From assembly GCA_029012125.1 (NCBI GenBank), contig JAQXLM010000130.1:1-44007 (forward strand): 44,007 nucleotides of DNA, read 5' to 3'. This document shows positions 35,096-44,007 of this stretch, in pieces. The DNA comes from Eubacteriaceae bacterium (lineage in GTDB: Bacteria; Bacillota; Clostridia; Peptostreptococcales; Anaerovoracaceae). The position numbers and the translations under genes were made by a program. Each line of letters starts with the position of its first letter. Position 1 is the first letter of the stretch. The notes beneath the pieces are model-generated. The model was not told where the DNA came from. It saw nothing but the letters and a program-made list of their open reading frames with translations, and ran no database searches.

Positions 35096-36367
35096 TTATT
35101 CCACAAATTCAGAAGCTTTGTATACCTTTCTTTCCAGAGAACCGTCCTGTCTGTGACCACCTTCTCTGTTAAGCTTTTGAATTGCTCTTATTTTTAGAGG
35201 TAATGAGAACAGATTGATAAAGCCTGTTGCATCGCTCTGAGTGTAAACCTCATCTTTGCTGAATGTTGCAAATTCTTCACTGTAAAGCGAGTAGTCGGAC
35301 TTACTTGCTACTGCAATGGCATTTCCTTTGTAAAGCTTCATCTTTACAGTTCCTGTAACGAATTCCTGAGTGCTGTCTACGAAAGCATTGATGGCACTCA
35401 TAAGAGGAGTGAACCACAGACCGTCGTAGCAAAGCTGTGCAAACTTCTGTGAAACGATATTCTTATACTGCATAGTGTCTCTGTCAAGAATGAGTTTTTC
35501 CAGAGCCATATGAGCATTATACAGAATGGTTCCGCCAGGCGTTTCGTATACACCACGAGATTTCATACCGACAAGTCTGTTCTCAATAATATCGATTGTA
35601 CCGATAGCATTGGCGGAACCAAGAGCATTAAGCTTTTTCAGAAGCTGGACGGGACCCATTTTTTCACCGTCAATAGCTACAGGAATTCCCTGCTCAAAAT
35701 CTATATCTACAAAAGTCACCTCATCAGGAGCCTGTTCTATAGGCATGGAAAGAACGTGAATATCATCATTATGGATGTTCCATGGACTTTCAAGGTTTCC
35801 GCCTTCGTGGGAAATATGCCAGATGTTTTCGTCTCTTGAGTAGATTTTCTCTGTCGTCTGTGCGATAGGTATATTATGTGCCTTGGAATACTCGATCAGT
35901 TCTTCTCTGGATTTGAAGGTCCATTTATCATCTCTCCATGGAGCGATAATTTTGATGGACGGATCCAGTGCCTTAATTGAAGTTTCGAATCTTACCTGAT
36001 CGTTACCCTTACCTGTGCATCCGTGACAGATATAGTATGCGCCTTCCTGCTGGGCGATTTCTACAAGCTTCTTTGCCATAAGCGGTCTTGCCATTGAAGT
36101 ACCGAGCATATAGGAGTTTTCATAAATAGCACCTGCTTTTAATGTAGGCCAGATATAATCTGTGATGAACTCTTCCTTGATATCAAGAATATAGGATTTT
36201 GCAGCGCCGGTAGCAATTGCTTTTTTGTCTATAGCGTCAAAATCCTCATTCTGCCCTGCGTCGCAGCACACTGCAATTACATCAAAACAATAATTCTCTT
36301 TCAGCCATGGAATTACAACTGAGGTATCCAGGCCGCCTGAATAGGCTAGTACAACTTTCTCGTTCAT
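35096..36367 (-). CDS. argG: Argininosuccinate synthase
   Basis: [74 protein letters not shown]. Confidence 0.96.
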   Translation of the reverse strand: MNEKVVLAYSGGLDTSVVIPWLKENYCFDVIAVCCDAGQNEDFDAIDKKAIATGAAKSYILDIKEEFITDYIWPTLKAGAIYENSYMLGTSMARPLMAKKLVEIAQQEGAYYICHGCTGKGNDQVRFETSIKALDPSIKIIAPWRDDKWTFKSREELIEYSKAHNIPIAQTTEKIYSRDENIWHISHEGGNLESPWNIHNDDIHVLSMPIEQAPDEVTFVDIDFEQGIPVAIDGEKMGPVQLLKKLNALGSANAIGTIDIIENRLVGMKSRGVYETPGGTILYNAHMALEKLILDRDTMQYKNIVSQKFAQLCYDGLWFTPLMSAINAFVDSTQEFVTGTVKMKLYKGNAIAVASKSDYSLYSEEFATFSKDEVYTQSDATGFINLFSLPLKIRAIQKLNREGGHRQDGSLERKVYKASEFVE

Positions 36368-36382
36368 TTTTATTACCTCTTT

Positions 36383-36434
36383 CTAATATTTATTCAGCAT
36401 AGGATGATTATATACAACTGCGAATAAAAATGCA
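36383..36434 (-). promoter_or_regulatory. argG promoter (TTGCAT-N17-TATAAT) with two candidate ArgR boxes
   Basis: Minus strand TGCATTTTTATTCGCA (36419-36434) and TGAATAAATATTAG (36383-36396) resemble ARG boxes (TGAATNNNNATTCA) flanking TATAAT (36407-36412). Confidence 0.5.
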
Positions 36435-36660
36435 ACCCATTTTACGAAAAAATGTGAAAATAACATAAATAATTTTTAAATATTTATGTAGTTTTATGAA
36501 ATATCAATAAAAACCCGGTTAGAACAAACATTTAATATACATTGATTTAATATCGGAACCTCCATTGATTTTGAAAAATGTTTTATAAAAAAGAAAAATG
36601 GGAATAATGTCCCTGCTGTGATATAATCATGAAAGTACTACTAGAAGGGAGTTTTTTGTT

Positions 36661-37473
36661 ATGGAACAGGTAATTCAGATTCTGACCAATCTGGGTGCGG
36701 CAGCAGGAGGAAAGCTGATCCTGGCACTACTGGTATTTATAATAGGAAAAATAGTCATTAAAAAGCTGATGAAGTTTGCTGAAAAAAGCCGGGTTCTGGC
36801 TAAGGTCGAGGCGACAGTGAGAACCTTTACCTTAAGTTTCGTTAAAATTGGCTTATGGGTTATTCTGATAATCTCCATTATCTCAATTCTTGGGGTACCT
36901 ATGGCATCAGTAGTTGCTGTACTGGCATCTGCAGGTGTTGCTGTCGGGCTCGCACTTCAGGGAGCTTTGTCAAATGTTGCCGGCGGAATCATGCTGATGA
37001 TATTCAAGCCTTTTCGGGTTGGAGACTATGTAGATGCGGCCGGAGTACAGGGTACCGTAACAGAGGTTACAATCGTGTATACTGTTCTGCTTACTGTGGA
37101 CAATAAAAAAGTCACCATACCTAACGGAAGTCTGATGAACGCCAATGTAATCAACTATTCCTCAGAGGCCACAAGACGTGTGGATTTGAGTTTCTCCTGT
37201 CGTAAGGATGAGGATCCGGTGAAAGTTCAGAACCTGATTCTTCAGACTATGAAAGAAAATAAAATGGTACTTCTGGAGCCGGCGCCATTTGCGCGTGTAA
37301 ACGGCGGGAACGGCGAAGCTATGAGCTTTGATGCACGTGTATGGGTAAACAACGCCGACTATTGGGATGTATACTATGATCTGACTCAGGCCATTCTGGA
37401 AAGATTCAGAGAAGAAGGAATACAAGCTCCGGCAGTACGGGTAATTACCGAAAAGGTTTCGGAAAAGGCATAA
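36661..37473 (+). CDS. mscS: MscS family mechanosensitive channel
   Basis: ASAGVAVGLALQGALSNVAGGIMLMIFKPFRVGDYVDAAGVQGTVTEVTIVYTVLLTVDNKKVTIPNGSL. Confidence 0.95.
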   Translation: MEQVIQILTNLGAAAGGKLILALLVFIIGKIVIKKLMKFAEKSRVLAKVEATVRTFTLSFVKIGLWVILIISIISILGVPMASVVAVLASAGVAVGLALQGALSNVAGGIMLMIFKPFRVGDYVDAAGVQGTVTEVTIVYTVLLTVDNKKVTIPNGSLMNANVINYSSEATRRVDLSFSCRKDEDPVKVQNLILQTMKENKMVLLEPAPFARVNGGNGEAMSFDARVWVNNADYWDVYYDLTQAILERFREEGIQAPAVRVITEKVSEKA

Positions 37474-37475
37474 GT

Positions 37476-38786
37476 ATGGAACTGTTAATCGCATTCGGTG
37501 TTTTTCTCGTGGCTATGATTGCCGCGATAATAAAAGGATTTTCCATGGTAATCGCTTTGGTAATCGGCCTTGTTGCTTTTCTGACGGTTGGTAGAATTAA
37601 AGGCTTCTCGTTGAAGGAACTGGCGAGTATGAGTCTGGGAAGCATAAAGGATTCGGTCGTGGTAATAGAAGTGATGCTGATTATCGGATTCATTACTGCA
37701 GTTTGGCGTGTATCGGGAACCATTACGATTTTCGTTTATTACGGAATGAAGGTCATTATGCCGCCGCTGTTTCTGATTATAACCTTTGGACTTTGCTGTC
37801 TTCTCAGTTATGCTCTGGGAACCTCTTTTGGCGTTGCAGGTACGGTGGGCGTTATCTTTATGACCCTGGCACGCAGTGGTGGTGTTGATCCTGTTATTAC
37901 GGCCGGAGTTATAATGTCAGGAATATACTTTGGAGACAGAGGTTCCCCGGTATCCTCCAGCGCTAACATGGTTGCAGGAGTTACGGGAACAAAGATATAT
38001 GACAACGTGAAGTTGATGATGAAGACAGCGTTGCTTCCACTGGCTGTTTCTACAGTCATATATTCAGTCCTTTCTGTGATGAATCCAATAAGCCACGTTG
38101 ACGAGAATCTGATCCGTCAGTTTGAAGATTCCTTCGATATATCTCTATGGGCTTTTCTTCCGGCCGTTTTTATGCTGCTGCTGCCTTTATTGAAGGTAGG
38201 AATTATCAAAGCCATGTTTGCCAGCATAATAAGTGGGGTAATGGTTGCGTGGCTTGTGCAGGGAGTTTCCCTTCCTGAGGTTATGAAAATCTGTGTGCTG
38301 GGCTACAATGCGGAGGGAGACCGGCTGGCAGCAATTCTAAACGGCGGGGGGCTGATTTCTATGATAGAGATTGCGGTGATTCTCCTGATATCCAGTGCTT
38401 ATTCGGGAATATTTAACGGAACAAATATGCTGGACAGCCTTCAGAACAAAATAGGTGACGCCTGTGGCAGAAGGGGAAGATTCCCGGTAATGATTTTCAT
38501 GAGCATTATTTCCGCCATGGTATTTTGCAATCAGACAATTGCCACTCTTATCTGCTCTGATCTGATGAAAAAGCCTTATCTTGACAGAGGTGGTTCCAAG
38601 GAAGAACTTGCAATGGATATGGAAAACTCGGTAATTCTGATCGCCTGCATGATTCCATGGTGTATCGGATGCAGCGTTCCCCTTTCCTTCCTTGGAGTGG
38701 GATACGGTGCGGTGCCGCTGGCAGTCTACATGTATCTGGTCCCTGTATGTTATATCTTCACCAAGAAGAAATGGTTTGCTACATAA
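37476..38786 (+). CDS. NhaC family Na+/H+ antiporter
   Basis: Polytopic; SYALGTSFGVAGTVGVIFMTLA, GVIMSGIYFGDRGSPVSSSANMVAGVTGT. Confidence 0.92.
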   Translation: MELLIAFGVFLVAMIAAIIKGFSMVIALVIGLVAFLTVGRIKGFSLKELASMSLGSIKDSVVVIEVMLIIGFITAVWRVSGTITIFVYYGMKVIMPPLFLIITFGLCCLLSYALGTSFGVAGTVGVIFMTLARSGGVDPVITAGVIMSGIYFGDRGSPVSSSANMVAGVTGTKIYDNVKLMMKTALLPLAVSTVIYSVLSVMNPISHVDENLIRQFEDSFDISLWAFLPAVFMLLLPLLKVGIIKAMFASIISGVMVAWLVQGVSLPEVMKICVLGYNAEGDRLAAILNGGGLISMIEIAVILLISSAYSGIFNGTNMLDSLQNKIGDACGRRGRFPVMIFMSIISAMVFCNQTIATLICSDLMKKPYLDRGGSKEELAMDMENSVILIACMIPWCIGCSVPLSFLGVGYGAVPLAVYMYLVPVCYIFTKKKWFAT

Positions 38787-38854
38787 ATTGGATGGGATTA
38801 ACGAGAAAAAAGAGGGATGATTTTATGTATTTGCACAGAAAGTTTGTTAAACTA

Positions 38855-38883
38855 TTGACAGACCGCACAAAAAGGTCTATATT
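38855..38883 (+). promoter_or_regulatory. sigmaA promoter of atoE-like gene with inverted repeat in the spacer
   Basis: TTGACA-N17-TATATT; AGACC...GGTCT spans the spacer. Confidence 0.7.
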
Positions 38884-38981
38884 AAGAAGATGGTGAAGCG
38901 TTTTTGGGGGAAAAGAGTCGTTCCCTATGCGGTAAACTCTTCACTGTGCAATTATCATATTATACATAAGGAGGAAGAAAG

Positions 38982-40328
38982 ATGTTTAAAAAGTTTACCA
39001 ATGGCTGCGTTAGAGTAGTAAATCGTTGGTTACCTGACCCATTCCTATTCGCTATTATTCTTACAATTGTAGTATTCATCGCTGCAATGATCGGTACAAG
39101 CCAGTCACCTATGCAGATGGTTGTTTCCTGGGGTGCTGATACAGGCTTCTGGGGATTGCTTGCATTTGCAATGCAGATGGCTCTGGTACTTGTTTTAGGT
39201 TCTGCAATGGCTTCAGCTAAGGTTTGCAAGAAGGCTCTAGGTGCAATCGCTTCAACAGCTACTGACAGAAAAAAGGCTATCATCATCGTAACATTCGTAT
39301 CAACTGTTTGCTGCTGGTTAAACTGGGGCTTCGGTCTGGTTGCCGGTGCATTACTTGCTAAGGAAGTTGCTAAGAGAGTAAGAGACGTTGACTATCCACT
39401 GCTGATTGCTGCCGCATATTCCGGTTTCGTAATCTGGCATGCTGGATTCTCAGGATCCATCCCGCTAACAATTAACGGAGGATATGAAATTCCTGACGTT
39501 GGCGTATTCCAGGCTCCTACTTCCGAAACACTATTCCACCCAGCTAACTTAGTAATGGTTCTGATTGTTCTTATTGCAATGCCATTCATCAACGCTGCAA
39601 TGCAGCCTGATGTAGACCATGCAATCCTTGTAGATCCTGCTCTTATCGCTGATGAAGAAGAAAAGGTATACAAGATTGAAGTTCCTGCAGAAAAGATCGA
39701 GCACAGCAAGATTCTTTGGGCTATCACTCTGGTTCTTGGATTTGCTTACATCGTATGGCACTTTGTAACAAACGGATTTACATTAGGACTTAACATCGTT
39801 AACATGATCTTCTTATTCTTAGGAATTCTGTTACACGGTGACTTACGTAAATACGTAGATGCAATCGCAGACGCTGCAGGTGGAGCTGCCGGAATCTTAT
39901 TACAGTTCCCATTCTACGCTGGTATCATGGGATTAATGGTTGCTAAGAACGCTGATGGCGTTTGTCTTGCAGGCATTATCTCAAACTTCTTCGTAAATAT
40001 TTCAACAGACGTTACATTCCCTGTATGGACATTCTTATCCGCAGGTATCGTAAACTTCTTCGTTCCATCCGGTGGTGGACAGTGGGCTGTTCAGGGTCCT
40101 ATCGTAATGCCGGCTGCTGAAGCATTAGGCATCGAACCAGGACGTGCTGCAATGGCTATCGCTTGGGGTGACCAGTGGACTAACATGATTCAGCCATTCT
40201 GGGCATTACCTGCATTAGGTATCGCCGGATTATCAGCAAGAGACGTTATGGGTTACCTTGTAATCATCCTGTTATTCACTGGATTAGTTGGTATCCTTGG
40301 ATTCCTTGCTTGGGGTATGTTATTCTAA
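38982..40328 (+). CDS. atoE: Short-chain fatty acid transporter (AtoE family)
   Basis: FTNGCVRVVNRWLPDPFLFAIILTI, CCWLNWGFGLVAGALLAKEVAKR, NFFVPSGGGQWAVQGPIVMPAAEALG, WGDQWTNMIQPFWALPALGIAGL. Confidence 0.94.
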   Translation: MFKKFTNGCVRVVNRWLPDPFLFAIILTIVVFIAAMIGTSQSPMQMVVSWGADTGFWGLLAFAMQMALVLVLGSAMASAKVCKKALGAIASTATDRKKAIIIVTFVSTVCCWLNWGFGLVAGALLAKEVAKRVRDVDYPLLIAAAYSGFVIWHAGFSGSIPLTINGGYEIPDVGVFQAPTSETLFHPANLVMVLIVLIAMPFINAAMQPDVDHAILVDPALIADEEEKVYKIEVPAEKIEHSKILWAITLVLGFAYIVWHFVTNGFTLGLNIVNMIFLFLGILLHGDLRKYVDAIADAAGGAAGILLQFPFYAGIMGLMVAKNADGVCLAGIISNFFVNISTDVTFPVWTFLSAGIVNFFVPSGGGQWAVQGPIVMPAAEALGIEPGRAAMAIAWGDQWTNMIQPFWALPALGIAGLSARDVMGYLVIILLFTGLVGILGFLAWGMLF

Positions 40329-40359
40329 GTCATACATACGGAAACGAATCGATACATAT

Positions 40360-40387
40360 AAAGAGCAGCTTGCAAGCTGCTCTTTTT
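40360..40387 (+). terminator. Rho-independent terminator of atoE
   Basis: AAAGAGCAGCTTGCAAGCTGCTCTTTTTC. Confidence 0.88.
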
Positions 40388-40454
40388 CATTGTAACATTG
40401 TTAGAGACCTATTGACATCTAAGGATAAAGCAGTATACTTATATTGTTACAAGA

Positions 40455-40579
40455 ATTGTTTCAGGGCGAGGTGAAAGTCCTCACCGGCGGTAATCAGATT
40501 TGTCTGCGAGTCCGCGAGCCGAAAGGCTGAACCGGTTAGATTCCGGTACCGACGGTATAGTCCGGATGAAAGAAACGAT
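40455..40579 (+). ncRNA. FMN riboswitch (RFN element)
   Basis: CAGGGCGAGGTGAAAGTCCTCACCGGCGGTA...GAGTCCGCGAGCC...ACCGGTTAGATTCCGGTACCGACGGTATAGTCCGGATGAAAGAAA: canonical RFN consensus. Confidence 0.97.
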
Positions 40580-40608
40580 ACTCATCAGGTTTTTTTGAGT
40601 TGACTGAA

Positions 40609-40640
40609 TGCCCTTCGGATATAATTCGGAGGGCATTATT
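40609..40640 (+). terminator. Probable riboswitch expression-platform hairpin
   Basis: ATGCCCTTCGGA-tataa-TTCGGAGGGCAT; weak T-rich tail. Confidence 0.6.
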
Positions 40641-40717
40641 ATTATGCAGGTAATCTGCCACTCTTCATTTTGGAACAATCCTGTAATAGTCGATTAACAT
40701 ATATGGAGGAGATTACA

Positions 40718-41263
40718 ATGACAAATCAACAGAACAAAACACAGAAACTGGCCAAAATGGCTATGCTTGCGGCAATATCACTGGTACTGGTATTGCTTAT
40801 ACACTTTCCGATTATTCCTTCAGCAGCTTTCCTGGAATATGATCCTGCAGACATTCCTATCTTCATAGGAACCTTTGCTTTCGGACCTGCTGCCGGTGTA
40901 ATCCTTACAGTAGTGGTTTCCGTTATTCAGGGAACAACTGTAAGTGCAGGAGGTCAGATATGGGGAATTATCATGCATATTATTGCTACAGGCTCATTTG
41001 CAGTTGCAGCAGGTAATATCTACAAGTACAACAAAACCAAAAAGGGTGCAATCATAGCCCTACTGGTAGGTGTCATCGTTATGACAGTTGTAATGTGCGG
41101 CTGCAATCTGATTATCACACCGATTTATACAGGTATGCCAAGAGAAGCTGTAATGGCTATGATTCCGACTGCAATTCTCCCTTTCAACCTTATTAAAGCA
41201 GGTATTAACGCAGTAGTAACTTTTATACTGTATAAGAGAATTTCCAAGTTCCTGCACAAGTAA
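40718..41263 (+). CDS. ribU: ECF transporter S component, riboflavin (RibU)
   Basis: KMAMLAAISLVLVLLIHFPIIPSAAFLEYDPADIPIFIGTFAFGPAAGVILTVVVSVIQG; directly after the FMN riboswitch. ATG at 40718 preferred. Confidence 0.93.
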   Translation: MTNQQNKTQKLAKMAMLAAISLVLVLLIHFPIIPSAAFLEYDPADIPIFIGTFAFGPAAGVILTVVVSVIQGTTVSAGGQIWGIIMHIIATGSFAVAAGNIYKYNKTKKGAIIALLVGVIVMTVVMCGCNLIITPIYTGMPREAVMAMIPTAILPFNLIKAGINAVVTFILYKRISKFLHK

Positions 41264-41280
41264 TCTGTCAGGACAGAAGC

Positions 41281-41955
41281 TTATTTCGTACGAGGCTCTG
41301 TAAACAGGATGAAATGATTACGCCTGGTTTCCAGGAAACCGGCCTTCCGGAGCTTTGACAGTTCTACAGACATGGCCGCACGATCCACACAGAGGTAATC
41401 GGCAAGCTGTTGCCTGTTGAAAGGGATGTCAAACTCCAGACTACCCTGACGCATGGCTTCGGATGACAGGTATGACATAAGCTTTTCTCCTGTGGAACGT
41501 TTACTCATATGGGTGATTTTATCGTTGAAGAGGAGTATCTTGCCGGAGAGAACTTCAACCAGATTCTGAATAAGCTTATTGTGATGCTGGCAAGCTGAAG
41601 GACAGATTGTCAGCATTTTCTTCAGATTCAAAAGAAGGTATTCGCAGTCCTGACTGGCAACTGCACTAATGTTTAGAACCGCATCAGGTAAAACAGCAAA
41701 GGGTTCCGCAAAGAAATCCCCGGCATCTACTTTAGTCATAATATTGCGATGACCCCACAGATCCTCCTGGACTATCAGGACAGAACCGGAAAGAATCAGA
41801 CCCATACTATCTGTCTTGTCTCCGGAACGCAGGATGTATTCATCCTTAGAAGCTTTTGCCGGCTTTGCTCCGACGCAATTTAAGGCTGAGAGTATTTCCT
41901 CATCAGACATCTGACGGAAGAAAGCTGTTTTTCTCAGTACAGGTAAATATTTCAT
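41281..41955 (-). CDS. Crp/Fnr family transcriptional regulator
   Basis: Cyclic-nucleotide-like fold (EEILSALNCVG...YILRSGDKTDSMGLILSGSVLIV) and Crp-type HTH (FNRQQLADYLCVDRAAMSVELSKLRKAGFLE). Confidence 0.93.
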   Translation of the reverse strand: MKYLPVLRKTAFFRQMSDEEILSALNCVGAKPAKASKDEYILRSGDKTDSMGLILSGSVLIVQEDLWGHRNIMTKVDAGDFFAEPFAVLPDAVLNISAVASQDCEYLLLNLKKMLTICPSACQHHNKLIQNLVEVLSGKILLFNDKITHMSKRSTGEKLMSYLSSEAMRQGSLEFDIPFNRQQLADYLCVDRAAMSVELSKLRKAGFLETRRNHFILFTEPRTK

Positions 41956-41972
41956 CAAAACTTTTCTCCTTT

Positions 41973-41988
41973 TGTTTGATTTCAAACA
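41973..41988. promoter_or_regulatory. Candidate Crp/Fnr operator palindrome
   Basis: TGTTTGA-tt-TCAAACA in the divergent intergenic region. Confidence 0.65.
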
Positions 41989-42061
41989 GATTAATTTACG
42001 TTAGTGTACTACAATAAGCCCATAAAAACAACATAACATATCCAAGAGAGGAGATAGATTT

Positions 42062-42784
42062 ATGCTTAGAAGAATTATTAAGATTAATGAAGATAAGTGC
42101 AATGGCTGCGGTCTTTGTGCAACTGCCTGTCACGAAGGTGCCATTGGAATGGTGGACGGAAAAGCAAAGCTGCTGAGAGACGACTTTTGCGACGGACTGG
42201 GAGATTGTCTGCCGGCATGTCCTACAGGAGCAATAACCTTTGAAGAAAGAGAAGCGGCCGCTTACGATGAAGTGGCGGTCAAAGTTCACATGGCGGCTCA
42301 AGGACATATTCACTTAGAAGGAGGATGTCCCGGTTCCAGAATGGCTACCTTAAATAGAGCAGCAGAAGAGTCAAGGGGCTGTGATAATGCAGGAAACAGT
42401 CAGAAAACAGACTCTTTACCTGTTTCGCAGCTTAAGCAGTGGCCGGTTCAGATTAAGCTGGCACCCGTAAATGCACCATATTTTGACGGAGCAAAGCTAT
42501 TAATTGCCGCAGACTGTACACCTTTTGCATTTGCAGGCTTCCATGAAAAGTTTATCAGAGACCATATCACTCTGGTGGGCTGTCCAAAGCTTGATGATGT
42601 GGACTACTCCGAAAAGCTGACTGAAATAATCAGAAACAATGATATTCAGAGTGTGCACATTGTCCGCATGGAAGTCCCTTGCTGTGGTGGCCTGGAAAAT
42701 GCGGTAAAGAAAGCATTGATGGACAGCGGCAAGTTTATTCCATGGCAGGTATCCGTAATTTCCATTGACGGGAATATAAAATAA
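42062..42784 (+). CDS. 4Fe-4S ferredoxin-domain protein
   Basis: CNGCGLCATACHEGAIGM and DGLGDCLPACPTGAITF; C-terminal Cys motif VPCCGGLENAV. Confidence 0.92.
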   Translation: MLRRIIKINEDKCNGCGLCATACHEGAIGMVDGKAKLLRDDFCDGLGDCLPACPTGAITFEEREAAAYDEVAVKVHMAAQGHIHLEGGCPGSRMATLNRAAEESRGCDNAGNSQKTDSLPVSQLKQWPVQIKLAPVNAPYFDGAKLLIAADCTPFAFAGFHEKFIRDHITLVGCPKLDDVDYSEKLTEIIRNNDIQSVHIVRMEVPCCGGLENAVKKALMDSGKFIPWQVSVISIDGNIK

Positions 42785-42867
42785 TTTATTGACACGATAG
42801 GTTCCTTGTGGTAACATTACTTAGGTTATGCAGAAGACAATTTTATATTAATAAAGGAGCCGAAAAA

Positions 42868-44007
42868 ATGACAACTTTACTGAAGAACGCCACAGTATTC
42901 ATTAACGATACTTTTGAAAAAAAAGATTTGTTTTTACACAGCGGTAAAGTTTTTGTTGACTCTGAAAATGCAGGCGATATCAGTGTCTCTACTGTTATTG
43001 ACTGCAGTGGTAAAATAATTATTCCGGGTTTTACAGATGTACATGTACATTTACGTGAACCCGGTTTTTTTTATAAAGAGACCATAGCAACAGGAACTGC
43101 GGCAGCTGCAAAAGGTGGATATACCTGCGTATGTCCCATGCCTAATCTGAATCCGGTACCTTCCACTTTAGAAAAGCTGAAGGTACAGCTGGATATTATA
43201 GAAAGAGATGCAGTAGTAAAGACTATTCCTTACGGAACTATAACCGAAGGCCAGAATGGACGCAGCAAGCTGTCCGACATGGAGGATATGGCACCCTATG
43301 TGTGTGGTTTCTCCGATGATGGCAAGGGGGTTCAGACAGGAGAGCTTATGGAAGAGGCCATGCTGAAGGCCAGGTCTCTGAACAAGCTTATAGTTGCCCA
43401 CTGCGAAGACGAATCTCTGCTGTTTAAGGGCTATATCCACGACGGCGAATATGCTAAGGCTCACGGACACAGAGGTATCTGCTCTGAAAGCGAATGGAAA
43501 CAGGTAGAAAGAGACATAGCCCTTGCGGAAAAGACAGGCTGCGGTTATCATATCTGTCATATTTCCACCAAAGAAACGGTTGACCTTGTGAGAAAGGCTA
43601 AGGCAAGAGGAGTGGATGTAACATGTGAGACAGGACCACATTATCTGGTTCTGTGTGACGAGGATCTTAAAGAGGAAGGAAGATTCAAAATGAATCCTCC
43701 ACTAAGAAGTCGTGAGGATATGGAAGCTTTGATAGAAGGAATAGTGGATGGCACCATCGATATGATTGCAACAGATCACGCACCTCACAGTGAGGATGAG
43801 AAATCAAAAGGTCTGGAAAAGAGTGCCTTTGGTATCGTTGGGCTGGAAACATCCTTCCCGATTCTGTACACATGTCTGGTTGAAAAAGGAATAATTTCCC
43901 TGGAAAAGCTTGTAGAAATAATGTCGGTCAATCCGAGAAAACGCTTCGGTTTTCCGGGAGGGGTTATTGCAGACGGACAGCCGGCAGATCTGACGATCAT
44001 AGATTTG
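42868..44007 (+). CDS. pyrC: Dihydroorotase (class I), 3' end truncated by window edge
   Basis: ATG at 42868 after AAAGGAG, open to the window end; GFTDVHVHLREPGFFYKETIATGTAAAAKGGYTCVCPMPN, HCEDE, HICHISTKE, DMIATDHAPHS. Confidence 0.94.
   Translation, partial: MTTLLKNATVFINDTFEKKDLFLHSGKVFVDSENAGDISVSTVIDCSGKIIIPGFTDVHVHLREPGFFYKETIATGTAAAAKGGYTCVCPMPNLNPVPSTLEKLKVQLDIIERDAVVKTIPYGTITEGQNGRSKLSDMEDMAPYVCGFSDDGKGVQTGELMEEAMLKARSLNKLIVAHCEDESLLFKGYIHDGEYAKAHGHRGICSESEWKQVERDIALAEKTGCGYHICHISTKETVDLVRKAKARGVDVTCETGPHYLVLCDEDLKEEGRFKMNPPLRSREDMEALIEGIVDGTIDMIATDHAPHSEDEKSKGLEKSAFGIVGLETSFPILYTCLVEKGIISLEKLVEIMSVNPRKRFGFPGGVIADGQPADLTIIDL

Noticed and set aside
38657-38896. 79-aa plus-strand ORF overlapping the NhaC 3' end
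   Set aside because: Out of frame with NhaC, covers the atoE promoter, no recognisable domain.
40481-40678. Minus-strand 65-aa ORF
   Set aside because: Lies antisense within the FMN riboswitch.
43168-44000. Minus-strand ORFs of 157, 62 and 71 aa
   Set aside because: Antisense to the clear dihydroorotase frame, which is missing from the ORF track only because it has no stop in the window.

Overview
The window is about 44 kb of low-to-mid GC Firmicutes chromosome. I infer a class Clostridia, amino-acid/SCFA-metabolising anaerobe. I saw no prophage, CRISPR array or intact IS. From left to right: (1) a Fe-S/FAD oxidoreductase cut by the left edge, a HypB-like GTPase and a TetR regulator. (2) A decayed BspA-type locus followed by an intact 1668-aa secreted BspA-like LRR/CxxC-repeat surface protein. 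(3) An acyl-CoA:acetate CoA-transferase. (4) A PadR/DUF2812 operon and glutaminase. (5) tRNA-Arg(CCU) with a duplicated 3' end enclosing a structured insert that carries an inverted T-arm. (6) A TipAS-type MerR regulator abutting an FtsX-permease remnant. (7) A block (about 14.6-31.7 kb) of cytosolic peptide/D-amino-acid enzymes. It contains an amidohydrolase, Asp/Glu racemase, N-acyl-D-amino-acid deacylase, P1 peptidase, two beta-lactamase-fold hydrolases, an APC permease, alanine racemase, M20 amidohydrolase, transglutaminase-like protein and S66 LD-carboxypeptidase. It also encodes a sigma54 enhancer-binding regulator. I found five GG-N10-GC (-24/-12) promoter matches in exactly the relevant intergenic regions, so I propose a sigma54-controlled D-amino-acid peptide/muropeptide scavenging regulon. 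(8) A housekeeping/transport region: pta, CDF transporter, DUF3048 lipoprotein, argG with candidate ARG boxes, MscS, NhaC, AtoE, FMN riboswitch-RibU, Crp/Fnr plus ferredoxin, and a dihydroorotase cut by the right edge. All calls come from reading the sequence and supplied translations; no database search was run.
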